A stretch of DNA of 64,000 bases from Desulforhopalus sp. (GCA_030247675.1 JAOTRX010000012.1:62001-126000); one strand, 5' to 3'; shown: positions 8,295 through 17,542, counted from the first letter of the stretch. The notes: a model not told the origin generated them from the sequence alone. A program made the numbers and translations.

Positions 8295-8927
8295 GTGAGA
8301 AAAATATTCAAGATATTAGTCGGTAGCACTTGCTGGTTAGCATTGTTAATGTCGTGTTCGGCCAATATAGATGAAAGTAAGCACTCTCAAGCTCCTTTGC
8401 AGCCGCTTTCTTGTATTGCCGTTTTACCGGCTGGCTCAGCTGTCGACAAAGATGAGATACCTGGTATGGAACAGGCTAATTCCTTAGGAAAAGGTGCTGT
8501 TTTTGCAACCGAAATACTCGCTCGTGAACTGGGAACAAACCCCAAGGTGCGTGTCGTGACTGCCAATCACGCGGCAGCACTGACACCGGAAGTCTCCGGC
8601 GGTATATTTGGAATGGTTTCTGCTATCGGCAAGAAAGTTGGCTGTGACGGGGTGCTGGTGACGACGGTTCGGCGTTTTAAACAACGCGAGGGAACTGAAT
8701 TTGCCTCCGATGACCCGGCTTCCGCTGATGTGCATATGGCCCTGATTCATGCAAGCAGCGGTGCGGTGCTCTGGGCTGCCGATTTTCGCGAAACGCAGGA
8801 ATCTCTACTCGATAATGTTCTTACCTTCGACAAGGCCCAGACCCGTGGGTTTAAATGGATAAGTGTTGAAGAAATGCTTGACCAGGGTATTACCGAGCGC
8901 TTAGCGGCATGCCCTTATCTCCATTAA
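8295..8927 (+). CDS. conserved outer-membrane-type lipoprotein
   Basis: A 210-residue protein with GTG start, basic N-terminus, hydrophobic stretch and lipobox LLMSC (Cys about 21), so it should be lipidated and anchored in the envelope. The mature part has an N-terminal beta strand IAVLPAGSAV, then a Rossmann-like pattern with GKKVGCDGVLVTTVRRFKQREG and GAVLWAADFRETQESL. This resembles the LpoB/TolB-N/CsgG-like lipoprotein folds that report envelope state, but I cannot name a family firmly. Preceded by repeat copy A and followed by a GC-rich hairpin. Confidence 0.75.
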   Translation: MRKIFKILVGSTCWLALLMSCSANIDESKHSQAPLQPLSCIAVLPAGSAVDKDEIPGMEQANSLGKGAVFATEILARELGTNPKVRVVTANHAAALTPEVSGGIFGMVSAIGKKVGCDGVLVTTVRRFKQREGTEFASDDPASADVHMALIHASSGAVLWAADFRETQESLLDNVLTFDKAQTRGFKWISVEEMLDQGITERLAACPYLH

Positions 8928-8947
8928 TCGGCATTAGAAAAAAATTA

Positions 8948-8975
8948 ACCTGCGGCCATTTGCCGCCGCAGGTTT
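8948..8975. terminator. GC-rich hairpin, probable terminator
   Basis: Perfect 10-bp inverted repeat AACCTGCGGC / GCCGCAGGTT, 20 nt after the lipoprotein stop. The T-rich tract lies on its minus-strand side and only a short TTTCC follows on the plus strand, so it may act in either direction. Confidence 0.55.
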
Positions 8976-9044
8976 CCGTTCCAGTGAAGTTGTCTCTACC
9001 ACTGCTTAAGCACCCTTTTCGAGTATTTCTCCATCTTACCGACA

Positions 9045-9773
9045 ATGAGCAATAGCTACCGGCTGCCAGCCCGGCTAAATCGAAAAATTGGCCAGGCGAT
9101 GCATGATTACTCGATGTTTTCTGCTGGTGACAAGGTCTTGGTTGCTGTTTCCGGCGGGGTGGACAGCCTTACCCTTGCCTGTGTTCTCTGTTTATGGCAA
9201 AAAAAGGCGCCGATTCGTTTCACCCTCATCATGCACCATATCGATCATGGCTTCTGGCAAAAAGATGTGGTCCCGAAGGCACCCTCGGCAACTATCGGTG
9301 CACAGTTGCAATCCTTTGGTATTCCACTGGAAATTACTACTGAAAAAGAGATTGGCGAGGAACTGCGGACATGTTTTCTCTGTGCCCGCAATCGCCGCAG
9401 CCAGTTGTTTGACCTGGCCAGATCCCTGGGGTGTAACAAGATTGCCCTTGGCCATCACAAAGACGATCTTATTGAAACTTTTTTCCTCAACGCCATCTAT
9501 AGCGGCAATATTTCCACTATGGTTCCTCGCCAGGATCTGTTTGGGGGGACTCTGTCAATCATTCGGCCGATGGCCTATCTCGAAAAACATGAGGTGCGAC
9601 AAATTGCCGAAGAATTGCAGCTCCATCCGGTGAAAAATTCGTGCCCCCTGTCTGATGATACTCGCCGGGAAAAGGTCCGCGCCTTGCTGGAAAGGCTCTA
9701 CCACGATGAACCTCAGGCAAAAAGTTCGGTATTTGCCGCCCTTTCAAACGTTCGCCGGGAGTATCTCTTGTGA
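9045..9773 (+). CDS. ttcA: TtcA-like tRNA 2-thiocytidine synthetase
   Basis: Iron-sulfur PP-loop ATPase predicted to thiolate C32 in tRNA. The PP-loop SGGVDS is at residues 36-41. The three cysteines that hold the [4Fe-4S] cluster in TtcA have counterparts here: CFLC (Cys110, Cys113) and Cys200 in KNSCPLSDD. GHHKDDLIETFFLN is also typical. At 242 residues it is shorter than E. coli TtcA (about 311), with a trimmed C-terminus, so a related thiolase of the TtcA/TilS superfamily remains possible. Overlaps the next gene by 4 nt. Confidence 0.82.
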   Translation: MSNSYRLPARLNRKIGQAMHDYSMFSAGDKVLVAVSGGVDSLTLACVLCLWQKKAPIRFTLIMHHIDHGFWQKDVVPKAPSATIGAQLQSFGIPLEITTEKEIGEELRTCFLCARNRRSQLFDLARSLGCNKIALGHHKDDLIETFFLNAIYSGNISTMVPRQDLFGGTLSIIRPMAYLEKHEVRQIAEELQLHPVKNSCPLSDDTRREKVRALLERLYHDEPQAKSSVFAALSNVRREYLL

Positions 9774-10693
9774 AGACCGATGCCGAATGCCTACCCTGTT
9801 TTATCCGACAAGCACTGCAGGTTGCCAAGGTTGCCGGATGCTCTCCGGCAGTACAGATGGAGGTTGTAAAAAAAGTGGCGGAAATTGTTGCCGGTCTTGA
9901 TAGCGAGCTTGATCCGCCTGCCAACGCCGAATACGTGTACCGTGCCATTGCCGCAGTTACCGGCAACGACGACCCTTACCGGCAGTTGAAAATTGCCAGC
10001 AATGAACAGGCTCTGAAGATTATTCCGGCCATTTCTCATGAAATAGAGGGGGGCGGGGGGAAATTGGCGGCCATTGTCCGTTTTGCGATCGCCGGCAATT
10101 GTATCGATTACGGCGCTTTTGCCTCCGTTGATATCCTCGGTGCCTTGGATGCTTGCCGCAACAACCCATTGGCGGTTGATCACATCGCCCATCTGCAGGA
10201 ACGAATCGAATCCCTGGCCAAAGGCGCCGAAGTGTTATACCTTGCCGATAATAGCGGCGAGATTGTTTATGACCGGCTCCTGATTAAGTACCTTTTTGAG
10301 CGCGGACTTAAAATTACCCTCGCCGTTAAGGACGGCCCGATAATCAACGATGCCCTGCTGGAAGATGCCCGCGCCGCCGGCCTTGACAGTTTTGCCCGGA
10401 TCATTTCCAATGGTTCGCGATGTCCTGGTACGGTATTGCCACGTTGCTCCGAGGAATTCCGGCGGCTCTTTGCTGCGGCCGACCTGGTTATCTCCAAAGG
10501 TCAGGGTAATTTCGAGAGTTTGTCGGAAGAAAGCCGGGAGATTTTCTTCCTGCTCATGATCAAGTGTGGGGTGGCTGCCAAACACATCGCCGAACTCTCC
10601 GGGATCAACGGAGAACATCTGCCCGGAAGAGGCGAGATGGCCCTATATTCCTCGGCTCTGAGGCAACAGCACCCAAAAACCCATAAGGGGTAA
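9770..10693 (+). CDS. DUF89 / ARMT1-like damage-control phosphatase family protein
   Basis: A 307-residue protein of the DUF89 family, metal-dependent phosphatases thought to remove damaged phosphometabolites. The N-terminal CLPC (residues 7-10) marks the prokaryotic subgroup. The metal-binding DNSGEIVYD and GQGNFESLSE motifs are intact, with KDGPIINDAL between. The start is GTG overlapping the ttcA stop as GTGA. It lies 4 nt before asnS, so it is in a translation-linked operon. The substrate is not evident. Confidence 0.85.
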   Translation: MKTDAECLPCFIRQALQVAKVAGCSPAVQMEVVKKVAEIVAGLDSELDPPANAEYVYRAIAAVTGNDDPYRQLKIASNEQALKIIPAISHEIEGGGGKLAAIVRFAIAGNCIDYGAFASVDILGALDACRNNPLAVDHIAHLQERIESLAKGAEVLYLADNSGEIVYDRLLIKYLFERGLKITLAVKDGPIINDALLEDARAAGLDSFARIISNGSRCPGTVLPRCSEEFRRLFAAADLVISKGQGNFESLSEESREIFFLLMIKCGVAAKHIAELSGINGEHLPGRGEMALYSSALRQQHPKTHKG

Positions 10694-10697
10694 TGGC

Positions 10698-12056
10698 ATG
10701 AAGACACGAATCAAGAATATCCTGCGGGATAAACCGGTGGGTGAGGTTGTCACCATAAGCGGATGGGTACGGACGCGACGCGATACCGGTAGTTTTTCCT
10801 TTATTGAAATCAATGACGGGTCCTGTCTTGCCAATCTGCAAATCATCGCCGATGACCAACTGGACAACTATGAATCGGCGGTCAAGCTGTTAACCACCGG
10901 GGCAAGTGTCACCATCGAGGGGCAATTGCAGTCCTCGCCGGCAAAGGGACAGGAAGTTGAGGTGCATGCCGCCACGATCACGGTGGTCGGTCAGGCGGAT
11001 CCGGAGTCCTATCCTCTGCAGAAAAAGCGCCATTCTTTTGAGTTTCTCCGAGAAATAAGTCATCTCAGGCCGAGAACCAATGCTCTCGGGGCGGTTGGAA
11101 GGGTGCGATCGCGACTTTCCTTCGCTGTCCATCAATTCTTTCAAGAGCGGGGATTTATACAGGTGCATACACCGATAATCACCACTAGTGATTGTGAAGG
11201 TGCGGGAGAGATGTTTCAGATAACGGCCGGGAAATCTGGGGGAGAGGAGGACCATTTCTTCGGCAGGCTCGCCGGGCTTACCGTAAGTGGACAGCTGCAG
11301 GCCGAGGTGTACGCCCTGGCGCTCGGTGACGTTTACACCTTCGGTCCTACCTTTCGCGCCGAAAAATCAAATACTTCCAGACACCTCGCCGAATTCTGGA
11401 TGATCGAACCGGAAATGGCCTTTTGCGATCTTGCCGGCAACATGCAAATTGCCGAGGAGATGCTCAAGTACCTCCTCAATGATGTCATGAACAATTGTCA
11501 GGAGGACATGAAGCTGTTCGATACCTTCATAGAGAAAGGCCTGCTGCAGAAGTTGCAAGGCGTTACTGACGGGGAATTCGCGCACATTACCTATACCGAG
11601 GCGGTGGACCGTTTGAAGGCAGCCAAGAAAACCTTTGAGTTTCCGGTTGGCTGGGGCCTTGATTTACAGTCAGAACACGAACGGTACCTGACCGAGGAGG
11701 TCTTCAAACGGCCACTTATTGTCACCGACTATCCGGCGGCGATCAAGCCGTTTTACATGCGGATGAGTGATGACGGCAGGACTGTGGCGGCCATGGACAT
11801 CCTGGTGCCGGGGATAGGGGAGATCGTCGGCGGCAGCCAGCGTGAGGAGCGTTACGAGGTCCTCGCCGGGCGGATGACTGAGGCGGGGATTACCCTTGCT
11901 GATTATCAATGGTATCTTGATCTTCGCCTCTATGGATCTGCCCCCCATGCGGGATTTGGTCTGGGTTTTGAGCGTCTGATCCAGTTCGTCACCGGTATGA
12001 CCAATATCCGCGAGGTCATACCTTTTCCAAGGACACCGGGATTTGCACCGTGCTGA
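10698..12056 (+). CDS. asnS: asparaginyl-tRNA synthetase
   Basis: Class IIb synthetase that charges tRNA-Asn. An N-terminal OB fold (about 15-105, ISGWVRTRRDTGSFSFIEIN) is followed by class II motifs: HTPIITTSDCEGAGEMF, motif 2 FRAEKSNTSRHLAEFWMIEPE, and motif 3 GFGLGFERLIQFVTGM. It has the asparagine-type sequence, and 452 residues is normal for AsnRS. The extreme C-terminus (RTPGFAPC) departs slightly from the usual ending. The presence of asnS implies direct asparaginylation. Confidence 0.96.
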   Translation: MKTRIKNILRDKPVGEVVTISGWVRTRRDTGSFSFIEINDGSCLANLQIIADDQLDNYESAVKLLTTGASVTIEGQLQSSPAKGQEVEVHAATITVVGQADPESYPLQKKRHSFEFLREISHLRPRTNALGAVGRVRSRLSFAVHQFFQERGFIQVHTPIITTSDCEGAGEMFQITAGKSGGEEDHFFGRLAGLTVSGQLQAEVYALALGDVYTFGPTFRAEKSNTSRHLAEFWMIEPEMAFCDLAGNMQIAEEMLKYLLNDVMNNCQEDMKLFDTFIEKGLLQKLQGVTDGEFAHITYTEAVDRLKAAKKTFEFPVGWGLDLQSEHERYLTEEVFKRPLIVTDYPAAIKPFYMRMSDDGRTVAAMDILVPGIGEIVGGSQREERYEVLAGRMTEAGITLADYQWYLDLRLYGSAPHAGFGLGFERLIQFVTGMTNIREVIPFPRTPGFAPC

Positions 12057-12086
12057 TGGTGGCAGGCAATTGTCTTTTGTTGATGA

Positions 12087-12788
12087 ATGGAGGGCGTTTT
12101 GACTAAGGGGCCGGGTGTACAGAAGATGTTTGATGCCATTGCCAGCCGCTATGATCTGATGAACCGGGTCATGACCCTGGGGCAGGATCAGCAATGGCGA
12201 AAATTTGTGGTCGGCACCGCCGGCGACCCCGGCAATGGCGGCCGCAGCCTCGATCTGGCGACAGGCACCGGTGATATTGCGGCACTGATGGCGAAAACCT
12301 ATCCCCGGGCGAAGGTAGTCGGTGGGGATTTTTCCCTGAATATGCTGCAGGAGGCCAAGCGGCGCTTTACCGACAAGGACATTGGCTGGCATGCCTGCGA
12401 CGCCAACTGCCTGCCTTTCTCCGATGAGAGCTTTGCCTCGGTGACCTTCGGCTATCTGCTGCGCAATGTCGATGACGCCGCACGGGTCCTTCGCGAGGTG
12501 CACCGGGTATTGCAGCCGGGCGGCAAGGTCGTCTGCCTTGACACCACCCCGCCGGCTAAGAATCTTCTCTATCCCTTTGTGCAACTCTACTTTCGCTTCG
12601 GCATTCCGGTCCTCGGCAAGATCCTGGCCGACGATGCGGCTGCCTATGCCTATCTCACCGGTTCAACAATGGGTTTCTATAAGGCAGAGGACCTGGCGGA
12701 GATCTTTCGACAGGCAGGATTTGTCGCCGTCGGCTACCGGAAATTCATGCTCGGTACCATTGGTGTGCATTGGGGAGAAAAAACATGA
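12087..12788 (+). CDS. ubiE: UbiE/MenG-type C-methyltransferase
   Basis: SAM-dependent methylation of demethylmenaquinone (and related quinone precursors), the last step of menaquinone synthesis. Signature MFDAIASRYDLMNRVMTLGQDQ at the N-terminus (read as MFDAIASRYD, then MTLGQDQ), SAM site LDLATGTGDIAA, and FGYLLRNVDD. ATG at 12087 has no ribosome site; a TTG at 12099 lies 4 nt after GGAGGG and may be the real start (product MTKGPGVQKMF). It overlaps the acyl-CoA synthetase by 4 nt. Menaquinone would serve the complex I encoded nearby. Confidence 0.9.
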   Translation: MEGVLTKGPGVQKMFDAIASRYDLMNRVMTLGQDQQWRKFVVGTAGDPGNGGRSLDLATGTGDIAALMAKTYPRAKVVGGDFSLNMLQEAKRRFTDKDIGWHACDANCLPFSDESFASVTFGYLLRNVDDAARVLREVHRVLQPGGKVVCLDTTPPAKNLLYPFVQLYFRFGIPVLGKILADDAAAYAYLTGSTMGFYKAEDLAEIFRQAGFVAVGYRKFMLGTIGVHWGEKT

Positions 12789-14755
12789 AGGAAGAAACCC
12801 TGGCTGCCGGTAACACCACCGAGGCGTCACCTGCCGAAGCATCGGCCATGGAGCTGCCCCAGTATCCGTATCAGGGGTCGCTCTTCGCCTTTTTTGTCAA
12901 TACGGTCAGACGGTATTCCCGCAACATCGCCTATATATATACCGATGGCGAAGAAGAACACCGGGTATCGTATCGCAAACTCTTTGAGGATGTCGTCCTG
13001 CTATCCAAGGCCTTCCGCCGTCGCGGAGTGAACCGGGGCGACAAGGTCATGGTCCTTGCCGACAATAGATATGCCTGGATAGTCACCGATCTCGCCCTCA
13101 TGTCCTTTGGTGCGGTAACGGTGCCCCGTGGTTCGGATACCCCGCCCCAGGAACTGCAGTTCATCATCGAGCATGCGGAATGCAGTTTTCTGGTAATAGA
13201 AACAGGCGCCCTTCTGGAGAGACACCGGGAATTTGTACACGGGTATCGACCGCTCAAATCAGTCTTTGTCATGGCTGGTCCGGCGATGCACACCTTTTTC
13301 AGCAATTTGTATTCCTACAACGACCTCCTCGCCGATCGGCGTTACAGCAGTAAGGACATAGCCAAATTTGTCGAGGAAGGGGAGAAGCTTGATGCCGAAG
13401 ATCTTCTTACCATCATCTACACATCCGGTACCACCGGTTTGCCTAAGGGAGTACAGTTGAGCCATGGCAATGTCATGCACAATGTGCTGGCCTTGCCCGA
13501 TATTATCCAGCTGACCGAGAGTGATATTTGGCTATCCATCCTGCCGAGTTGGCATATTTTCGAGCGAACCGCCGAATATGTGGCCCTGGCCAGGGGAACG
13601 ACACTGGTCTATTCCTCGGTGAAGAATTTTGCCCAGGACCTGGAGAAGTACCGTCCGACCCTGGTGGCTACGGTGCCGAGGGTATGGGAATCACTGTATA
13701 CCAAGGTTAACCTGGCGGTGAGAAAAAAAGGGCGGCTCGCTGAGCGCCTTTTTAATATGATGATCTGGATCTCTGCCGCCTACCGTCGCAATAGACGAAA
13801 GGTTCTCGGACGCTTGCCGGTCTATACAAACGGCGGGGGTGTCGGGAAATTTCTCGGCAAGGCCCTTGCCGCCGGAAAAATGGCCTTGCTCCTGCCGCTC
13901 AGCTATCTGGCCGAGAAAAAACTGGCCATGGTCCGCGAGCGGTTCGGCGGCCGGTTACGGCTGGCAATCAGTGGTGGCGGAACCCTGGCCACCTATCTGG
14001 AGGAATGGATCGATGCGGTCAGCATTCGCATCGTCAATGCCTATGGCATGACCGAGTGCTCCCCGGCCATTGCCGGACGGGGGATTACCTGCCGGACCTA
14101 TGGAACGGTCGGCCCGGCCGTATCGGGGACCGAGCTGCGTGTGGTTGGCGAAGATGGCAAGGTGCTGCCGCCAGGCGTGGAAGGGACGATTGAGGTCCGT
14201 GGCGCCCAAGTGACCAAGGGCTATTATAAAAATGACGACGAAAACCGCAAGTCGTTCACTGAGGACGGTTTTTTCAAGACCGGTGACCTGGGACGCATGA
14301 CAATCAAGGGTGAGTTGGTGATCACCGGCCGGGCAAAAGAGATCATTGTCCTGTCAAGCGGCGAGAATGTCGATCCGACCCGCATTGAAAATGTCATGAC
14401 CAAGTTTCCGTTTATTCAGGACGCCATTCTCGTCGGGCAGGATAAAAAGGCCCTTGGTGCTCTTTTAGTTCCGAATATCGATGAGTTAAAGGAATATGTG
14501 GCAAAGAAGATGAGCGGCCTGGTGCGGGAAAAGGATGAGCTTCTCACCAACACCAAGGTGCTTGATCTGGTACGCAGCGAGATGAACCGCTTTCTGAAAC
14601 CGAAACAGGGCTTCAAACCACACGAAAAACTTCAGGGGGTGGTATTTCTTGAAAAGGAGTTTAAACTTGGCGAGGAGCTTACCAACACCTTAAAGAAGAA
14701 ACGCCACGTTATCGAGAGGAAATACCGCAAGATCATCAACGATCTTTTGCACTAA
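12785..14755 (+). CDS. long-chain acyl-CoA synthetase (AMP-forming)
   Basis: Activates fatty acids to acyl-CoA through an acyl-adenylate. The P-loop signature IIYTSGTTGLPKGVQLSHGN (about residues 205-224) is intact, as are AYGMTECSPAIAG, FFKTGDLGRM and the C-terminal lid lysine region KEIIVLSSGENVDP. I start it at the ATG at 12785-12787 (MKEETL), whose ATGA overlaps the ubiE stop, giving 656 residues. It ends 3 nt before the convergent MOSC gene. Chain-length preference cannot be read from the sequence. Confidence 0.92.
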   Translation: MKEETLAAGNTTEASPAEASAMELPQYPYQGSLFAFFVNTVRRYSRNIAYIYTDGEEEHRVSYRKLFEDVVLLSKAFRRRGVNRGDKVMVLADNRYAWIVTDLALMSFGAVTVPRGSDTPPQELQFIIEHAECSFLVIETGALLERHREFVHGYRPLKSVFVMAGPAMHTFFSNLYSYNDLLADRRYSSKDIAKFVEEGEKLDAEDLLTIIYTSGTTGLPKGVQLSHGNVMHNVLALPDIIQLTESDIWLSILPSWHIFERTAEYVALARGTTLVYSSVKNFAQDLEKYRPTLVATVPRVWESLYTKVNLAVRKKGRLAERLFNMMIWISAAYRRNRRKVLGRLPVYTNGGGVGKFLGKALAAGKMALLLPLSYLAEKKLAMVRERFGGRLRLAISGGGTLATYLEEWIDAVSIRIVNAYGMTECSPAIAGRGITCRTYGTVGPAVSGTELRVVGEDGKVLPPGVEGTIEVRGAQVTKGYYKNDDENRKSFTEDGFFKTGDLGRMTIKGELVITGRAKEIIVLSSGENVDPTRIENVMTKFPFIQDAILVGQDKKALGALLVPNIDELKEYVAKKMSGLVREKDELLTNTKVLDLVRSEMNRFLKPKQGFKPHEKLQGVVFLEKEFKLGEELTNTLKKKRHVIERKYRKIINDLLH

Positions 14756-14758
14756 GAC

Positions 14759-15520
14759 TTAGAAGAGCCCCTCCAGTTCGGCCACCGACCGGCAGGTATA
14801 GATGGAGGAGGTCTCCCGCTGATAGCAGTTATGCTGGTTTTCCCTGCGGCTGTATCCGGCAAGGGCCAGACCAAGGTTTCCGGTTGGGTCAAAGACGATA
14901 ATATCGGTGGTTTTCTGGGTGGTGGTGAGGTCGTCGAGGATGGCCGGCAGGCTGCCGCCCTCCTTTTGGGTGATGGCGTCGAAGCGGACGAAGGCCGGAT
15001 CAAATTTTTCCCGGACAATCCGCAGCAGCTCCTCGCCGAGAGTCTGTTCCGTTTCTTTGCTGCCGATTATGGCCGCCGAGCTGGAGATTTTCCCTCCTAC
15101 TTCAATACCTTCTCCGACCCGGATGGCGCCTCCCCGCACAACCACCGCGAAAATTCCCTCGCGCGGCATGACGCAATCTCCCGCCTGATGGTAGATGGCG
15201 CAACGGGTATGGCAGATTTTGCCAAGCTGTGATATCACCAGTTCCGCCCCACCGATGCTGATATGCCTGCCGACCTCAAGGCTGGTAAGATCAATTCCTT
15301 CAGTAGTGATGTTTTCGGCGAAATTGCCGGCGACGACGTCAAGACCTTTAGCTCGCATGGTGCGGATGCTTTCCTCGGCGAGAAAGCTCACCTGGCGGTG
15401 CCATTTGCCGCCGTGGGCATCGTTTTCCAGGCCGAAATCGGCGATAAGTCTGGTTGCCTCGATATTGTTTTTCCGTGTTCCCTTTCTGTCACTGATGGAT
15501 ATGGCCTTGATGATTGTCAC
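14759..15520 (-). CDS. MOSC-domain protein with unassigned C-terminal extension
   Basis: MOSC domains bind or transfer sulfur in molybdenum cofactor chemistry. Residues about 1-145 fit the fold: EATRLIADFGLENDAHGG, GNFAENITTEGIDL, then the cysteine-bearing GKICHTRCAIYHQAGDCVMP and GAIRVGEGIEVG. Cysteines at 103, 107 and 116 are candidates for the active residue. Residues about 150-253 (SLPAILDDLTTTQKTTDIIV and the end ELEGLF) match no family I recognise, and I do not see the MoaB/MogA signature. Upstream lies a structured leader (15554-15597). Confidence 0.8.
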   Translation of the reverse strand: MTIIKAISISDRKGTRKNNIEATRLIADFGLENDAHGGKWHRQVSFLAEESIRTMRAKGLDVVAGNFAENITTEGIDLTSLEVGRHISIGGAELVISQLGKICHTRCAIYHQAGDCVMPREGIFAVVVRGGAIRVGEGIEVGGKISSSAAIIGSKETEQTLGEELLRIVREKFDPAFVRFDAITQKEGGSLPAILDDLTTTQKTTDIIVFDPTGNLGLALAGYSRRENQHNCYQRETSSIYTCRSVAELEGLF

Positions 15521-15928
15521 TGGTGAACCTCTTTTCTGCTATTGGTTGCGGGTCTGTAAGGGATACGCCTTGGGCGTTTCTATCGCCGGACTTACAGCCG
15601 GGCAAGTTGTTTAGGTTTGGGTCGATTGGTTTTTTAAAGTGAATGGCCATGTACCACAATGTGCCTGTCTATGAAAATATCGACAAATTCAGTTTTGTCA
15701 AACCAATTTAGCTGGTGATTCGTTGGCGGAAAAGGGGCAATGTAATGCTTGCATCTGGAGTAATGCTGTGAGAAAATTCTAATAATAAAGAATTTTGGGA
15801 ATTACTACGACTGGATAAAAATACCTTTAAGAGAAGTTTACAGCACTTTTGGGGGAACAGAAAATATCGGTAAAAGGGCAGGCAGATCTTGCGCCAGGAT
15901 TGCTAACCAGTTTAAAAAAGGAGAAAGT
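15521..15928. other. 408-nt intergenic region with hairpin 15554-15597
   Basis: Divergent region between the MOSC gene and the universal stress gene. At 15554-15597 a 7-bp stem CTGTAAG / CTTACAG encloses a smaller ACGCC-TTG-GGCGT hairpin. In the minus-strand transcript this would be a two-tier leader about 35 nt before the MOSC start. The rest is AT-rich with no ORF I can support; the stress gene has a good AAAGGAGAAAG ribosome site. Confidence 0.4.
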
Positions 15929-16408
15929 ATGAGCATTATGAATGAGATCAAAAAAGTGGTAACGCCCGTAGATTTCTCAGATAATTCACGGGTGATCGCT
16001 GAGTCGGCGGCGTATGTCGCCGGTAAATTCGGGGCCTCGATGAATCTGGTCTTTGTCGTCCAGAATTTTGAGGACTATTCCGGATTTTTTGTGCCGCAGA
16101 TGTCTCTGCCTACCCTGGAGGGGGAATTGATTGAGAGCGCCGAGGCGAAGATGGCATCGTTCTGTGGGGAAATGGTGGCATTTTGTGAGTCAGCAGGGGT
16201 GAAGGAACTGAATTACAAGGTCTTTATGGGGGAGGTTCCGGAGAAGATCGTTGAATACAGCCGGGAGGTCAAGGCCGACCTCATTATCATGGGAACTCAT
16301 GGCTATAAAGGGCTGGAAAAGATTATGTTCGGCAGCGTCGCCGATAAGGTGGTGCGCTCGGCAACCTGCCCGGTTTTGACCATTAATCCCTATACCTGCG
16401 GTAAATAG
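15929..16408 (+). CDS. universal stress protein (UspA family)
   Basis: Cytoplasmic nucleotide-binding stress protein of 159 residues, single Usp domain. The N-terminal VVTPVDFSDNS and the ATP-binding pattern GTHGYKGLEKIMFGSVADKV (G-x2-G-x9-G-S) are present, placing it in the ATP-binding subgroup. Strong ribosome site upstream. Convergent with the acidic protein gene. Regulation is not visible. Confidence 0.95.
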   Translation: MSIMNEIKKVVTPVDFSDNSRVIAESAAYVAGKFGASMNLVFVVQNFEDYSGFFVPQMSLPTLEGELIESAEAKMASFCGEMVAFCESAGVKELNYKVFMGEVPEKIVEYSREVKADLIIMGTHGYKGLEKIMFGSVADKVVRSATCPVLTINPYTCGK

Positions 16409-16447
16409 TTAGAGGTTTTTGGCTTCCCCTGCTGGCAGGTTAGCTTG

Positions 16448-17542
16448 TCAACCGATGATTGCCAGCAGGCCGTTATTCCCCGTATTGTTGCCGTCTGCCG
16501 TTTTTCCGAGAAGAGTTGCGCACGGATAGCCCGGTAAGAGATAGAAGCTGACCGGAACCCTACCAAATTGTTCTTCGGGAAAATCGGTGGCGAGTTGACT
16601 GTCCCAATCGCTGCTGAGGGCGGCAAGACGGTCAGCCGTTTCGCTATGGTATGGCTGGTGATGTATCAATGCCTGTAACTGTTCCTCAATGGTCTTTAGC
16701 AGGAGCAGGTGCCGGGTTGTGAAATCACGAATGGTTATGCAAGCCTCGCCGCTATTCCAGCCGATGAAGGTCGGCAAGTTGAAACGGGCGACTGAGAGAG
16801 GAGGCTGTCCGGTCCTTTCCTGATACATGTCAAGGAGCAGATCTCCCTGCTCCTGGCCGCTGGTAAGAAAAACCTCACAATTTTTAGAAGTTCCGGCAAG
16901 AAACAGCGCCTTCCATGCCTCAAACCTTTTTTTGACATTTCCAATGTAGCTGCTCCGCGAGGTTGTCCTTAGCCGGGCAAGTTCTTCAAAGGGATTCCCT
17001 TCTTCATCACCATCTTCCTCTCCTTGCAACTCGTTGAAAAGTTCCTTCTCCTCTTCCTCAAGGATGGCCATGTTGAGGGCGATTTCTTCTTCTTCGTGGT
17101 CAAGAAGTTCGCCGATCGCTAGGATCAGCCGGGCCTGCCAGAGCTTGTCCTGCGCCTGCTTTTCCCTTGTTTCGCCGAAATGTTCGGAGGTTGGGAAAAG
17201 GGAGCGGGTGATCGATCGTTCCGTTTCTTCGTCCTGGCCGGCACCGGCGGTCATGGCGGCTATGGTGAGCGTACTGAGCTGGGCCGAGTAATCGTCTTTG
17301 CGGGTCTTTATGTCCTCTACCAAACGAAGAAAACGATTTCGTTCGGTGCCCAGAGGACAGGGAGTATCTACTTGACAGAACCCGGATTTAATGAAACTAT
17401 CTGGGGATTCTTTGCCGTTCTCGATTGGATCGCTTTCCACCGGCGAAAGGATGAGAAGATTTTGAAATAAGAGAAAAATTGGGTACTGGCGCAGGGATAT
17501 GATGGCCGTTCCCGGGAAATAGAGGGTATCGAGTGAGTTCAT
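16448..17542 (-). CDS. acidic protein of unknown function
   Basis: Not assigned to a family. I start it at the ATG at 17540-17542 (MNSLDTLYFPGTAIISLRQY), giving 364 residues; a TTG 15 nt upstream is less likely. The N-terminus is compact and hydrophobic, the middle (about 145-195) is a strongly acidic helical stretch (DHEEEEIALN, EEEEKELFNELQGEEDGDEE) likely to be coiled, and the C-terminus ends LLGKTADGNNTGNNGLLAIIG. No signal peptide or catalytic motif is seen. Its start codon directly abuts that of the divergent membrane protein gene. Confidence 0.75.
   Translation of the reverse strand: MNSLDTLYFPGTAIISLRQYPIFLLFQNLLILSPVESDPIENGKESPDSFIKSGFCQVDTPCPLGTERNRFLRLVEDIKTRKDDYSAQLSTLTIAAMTAGAGQDEETERSITRSLFPTSEHFGETREKQAQDKLWQARLILAIGELLDHEEEEIALNMAILEEEEKELFNELQGEEDGDEEGNPFEELARLRTTSRSSYIGNVKKRFEAWKALFLAGTSKNCEVFLTSGQEQGDLLLDMYQERTGQPPLSVARFNLPTFIGWNSGEACITIRDFTTRHLLLLKTIEEQLQALIHHQPYHSETADRLAALSSDWDSQLATDFPEEQFGRVPVSFYLLPGYPCATLLGKTADGNNTGNNGLLAIIG

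Noticed and set aside
11670..12584. 304-codon minus-strand open frame across asnS and ubiE
   Set aside because: It is opposite two clearly conserved genes; such long antisense frames arise from GC-biased codon use. No family features are visible in its product.
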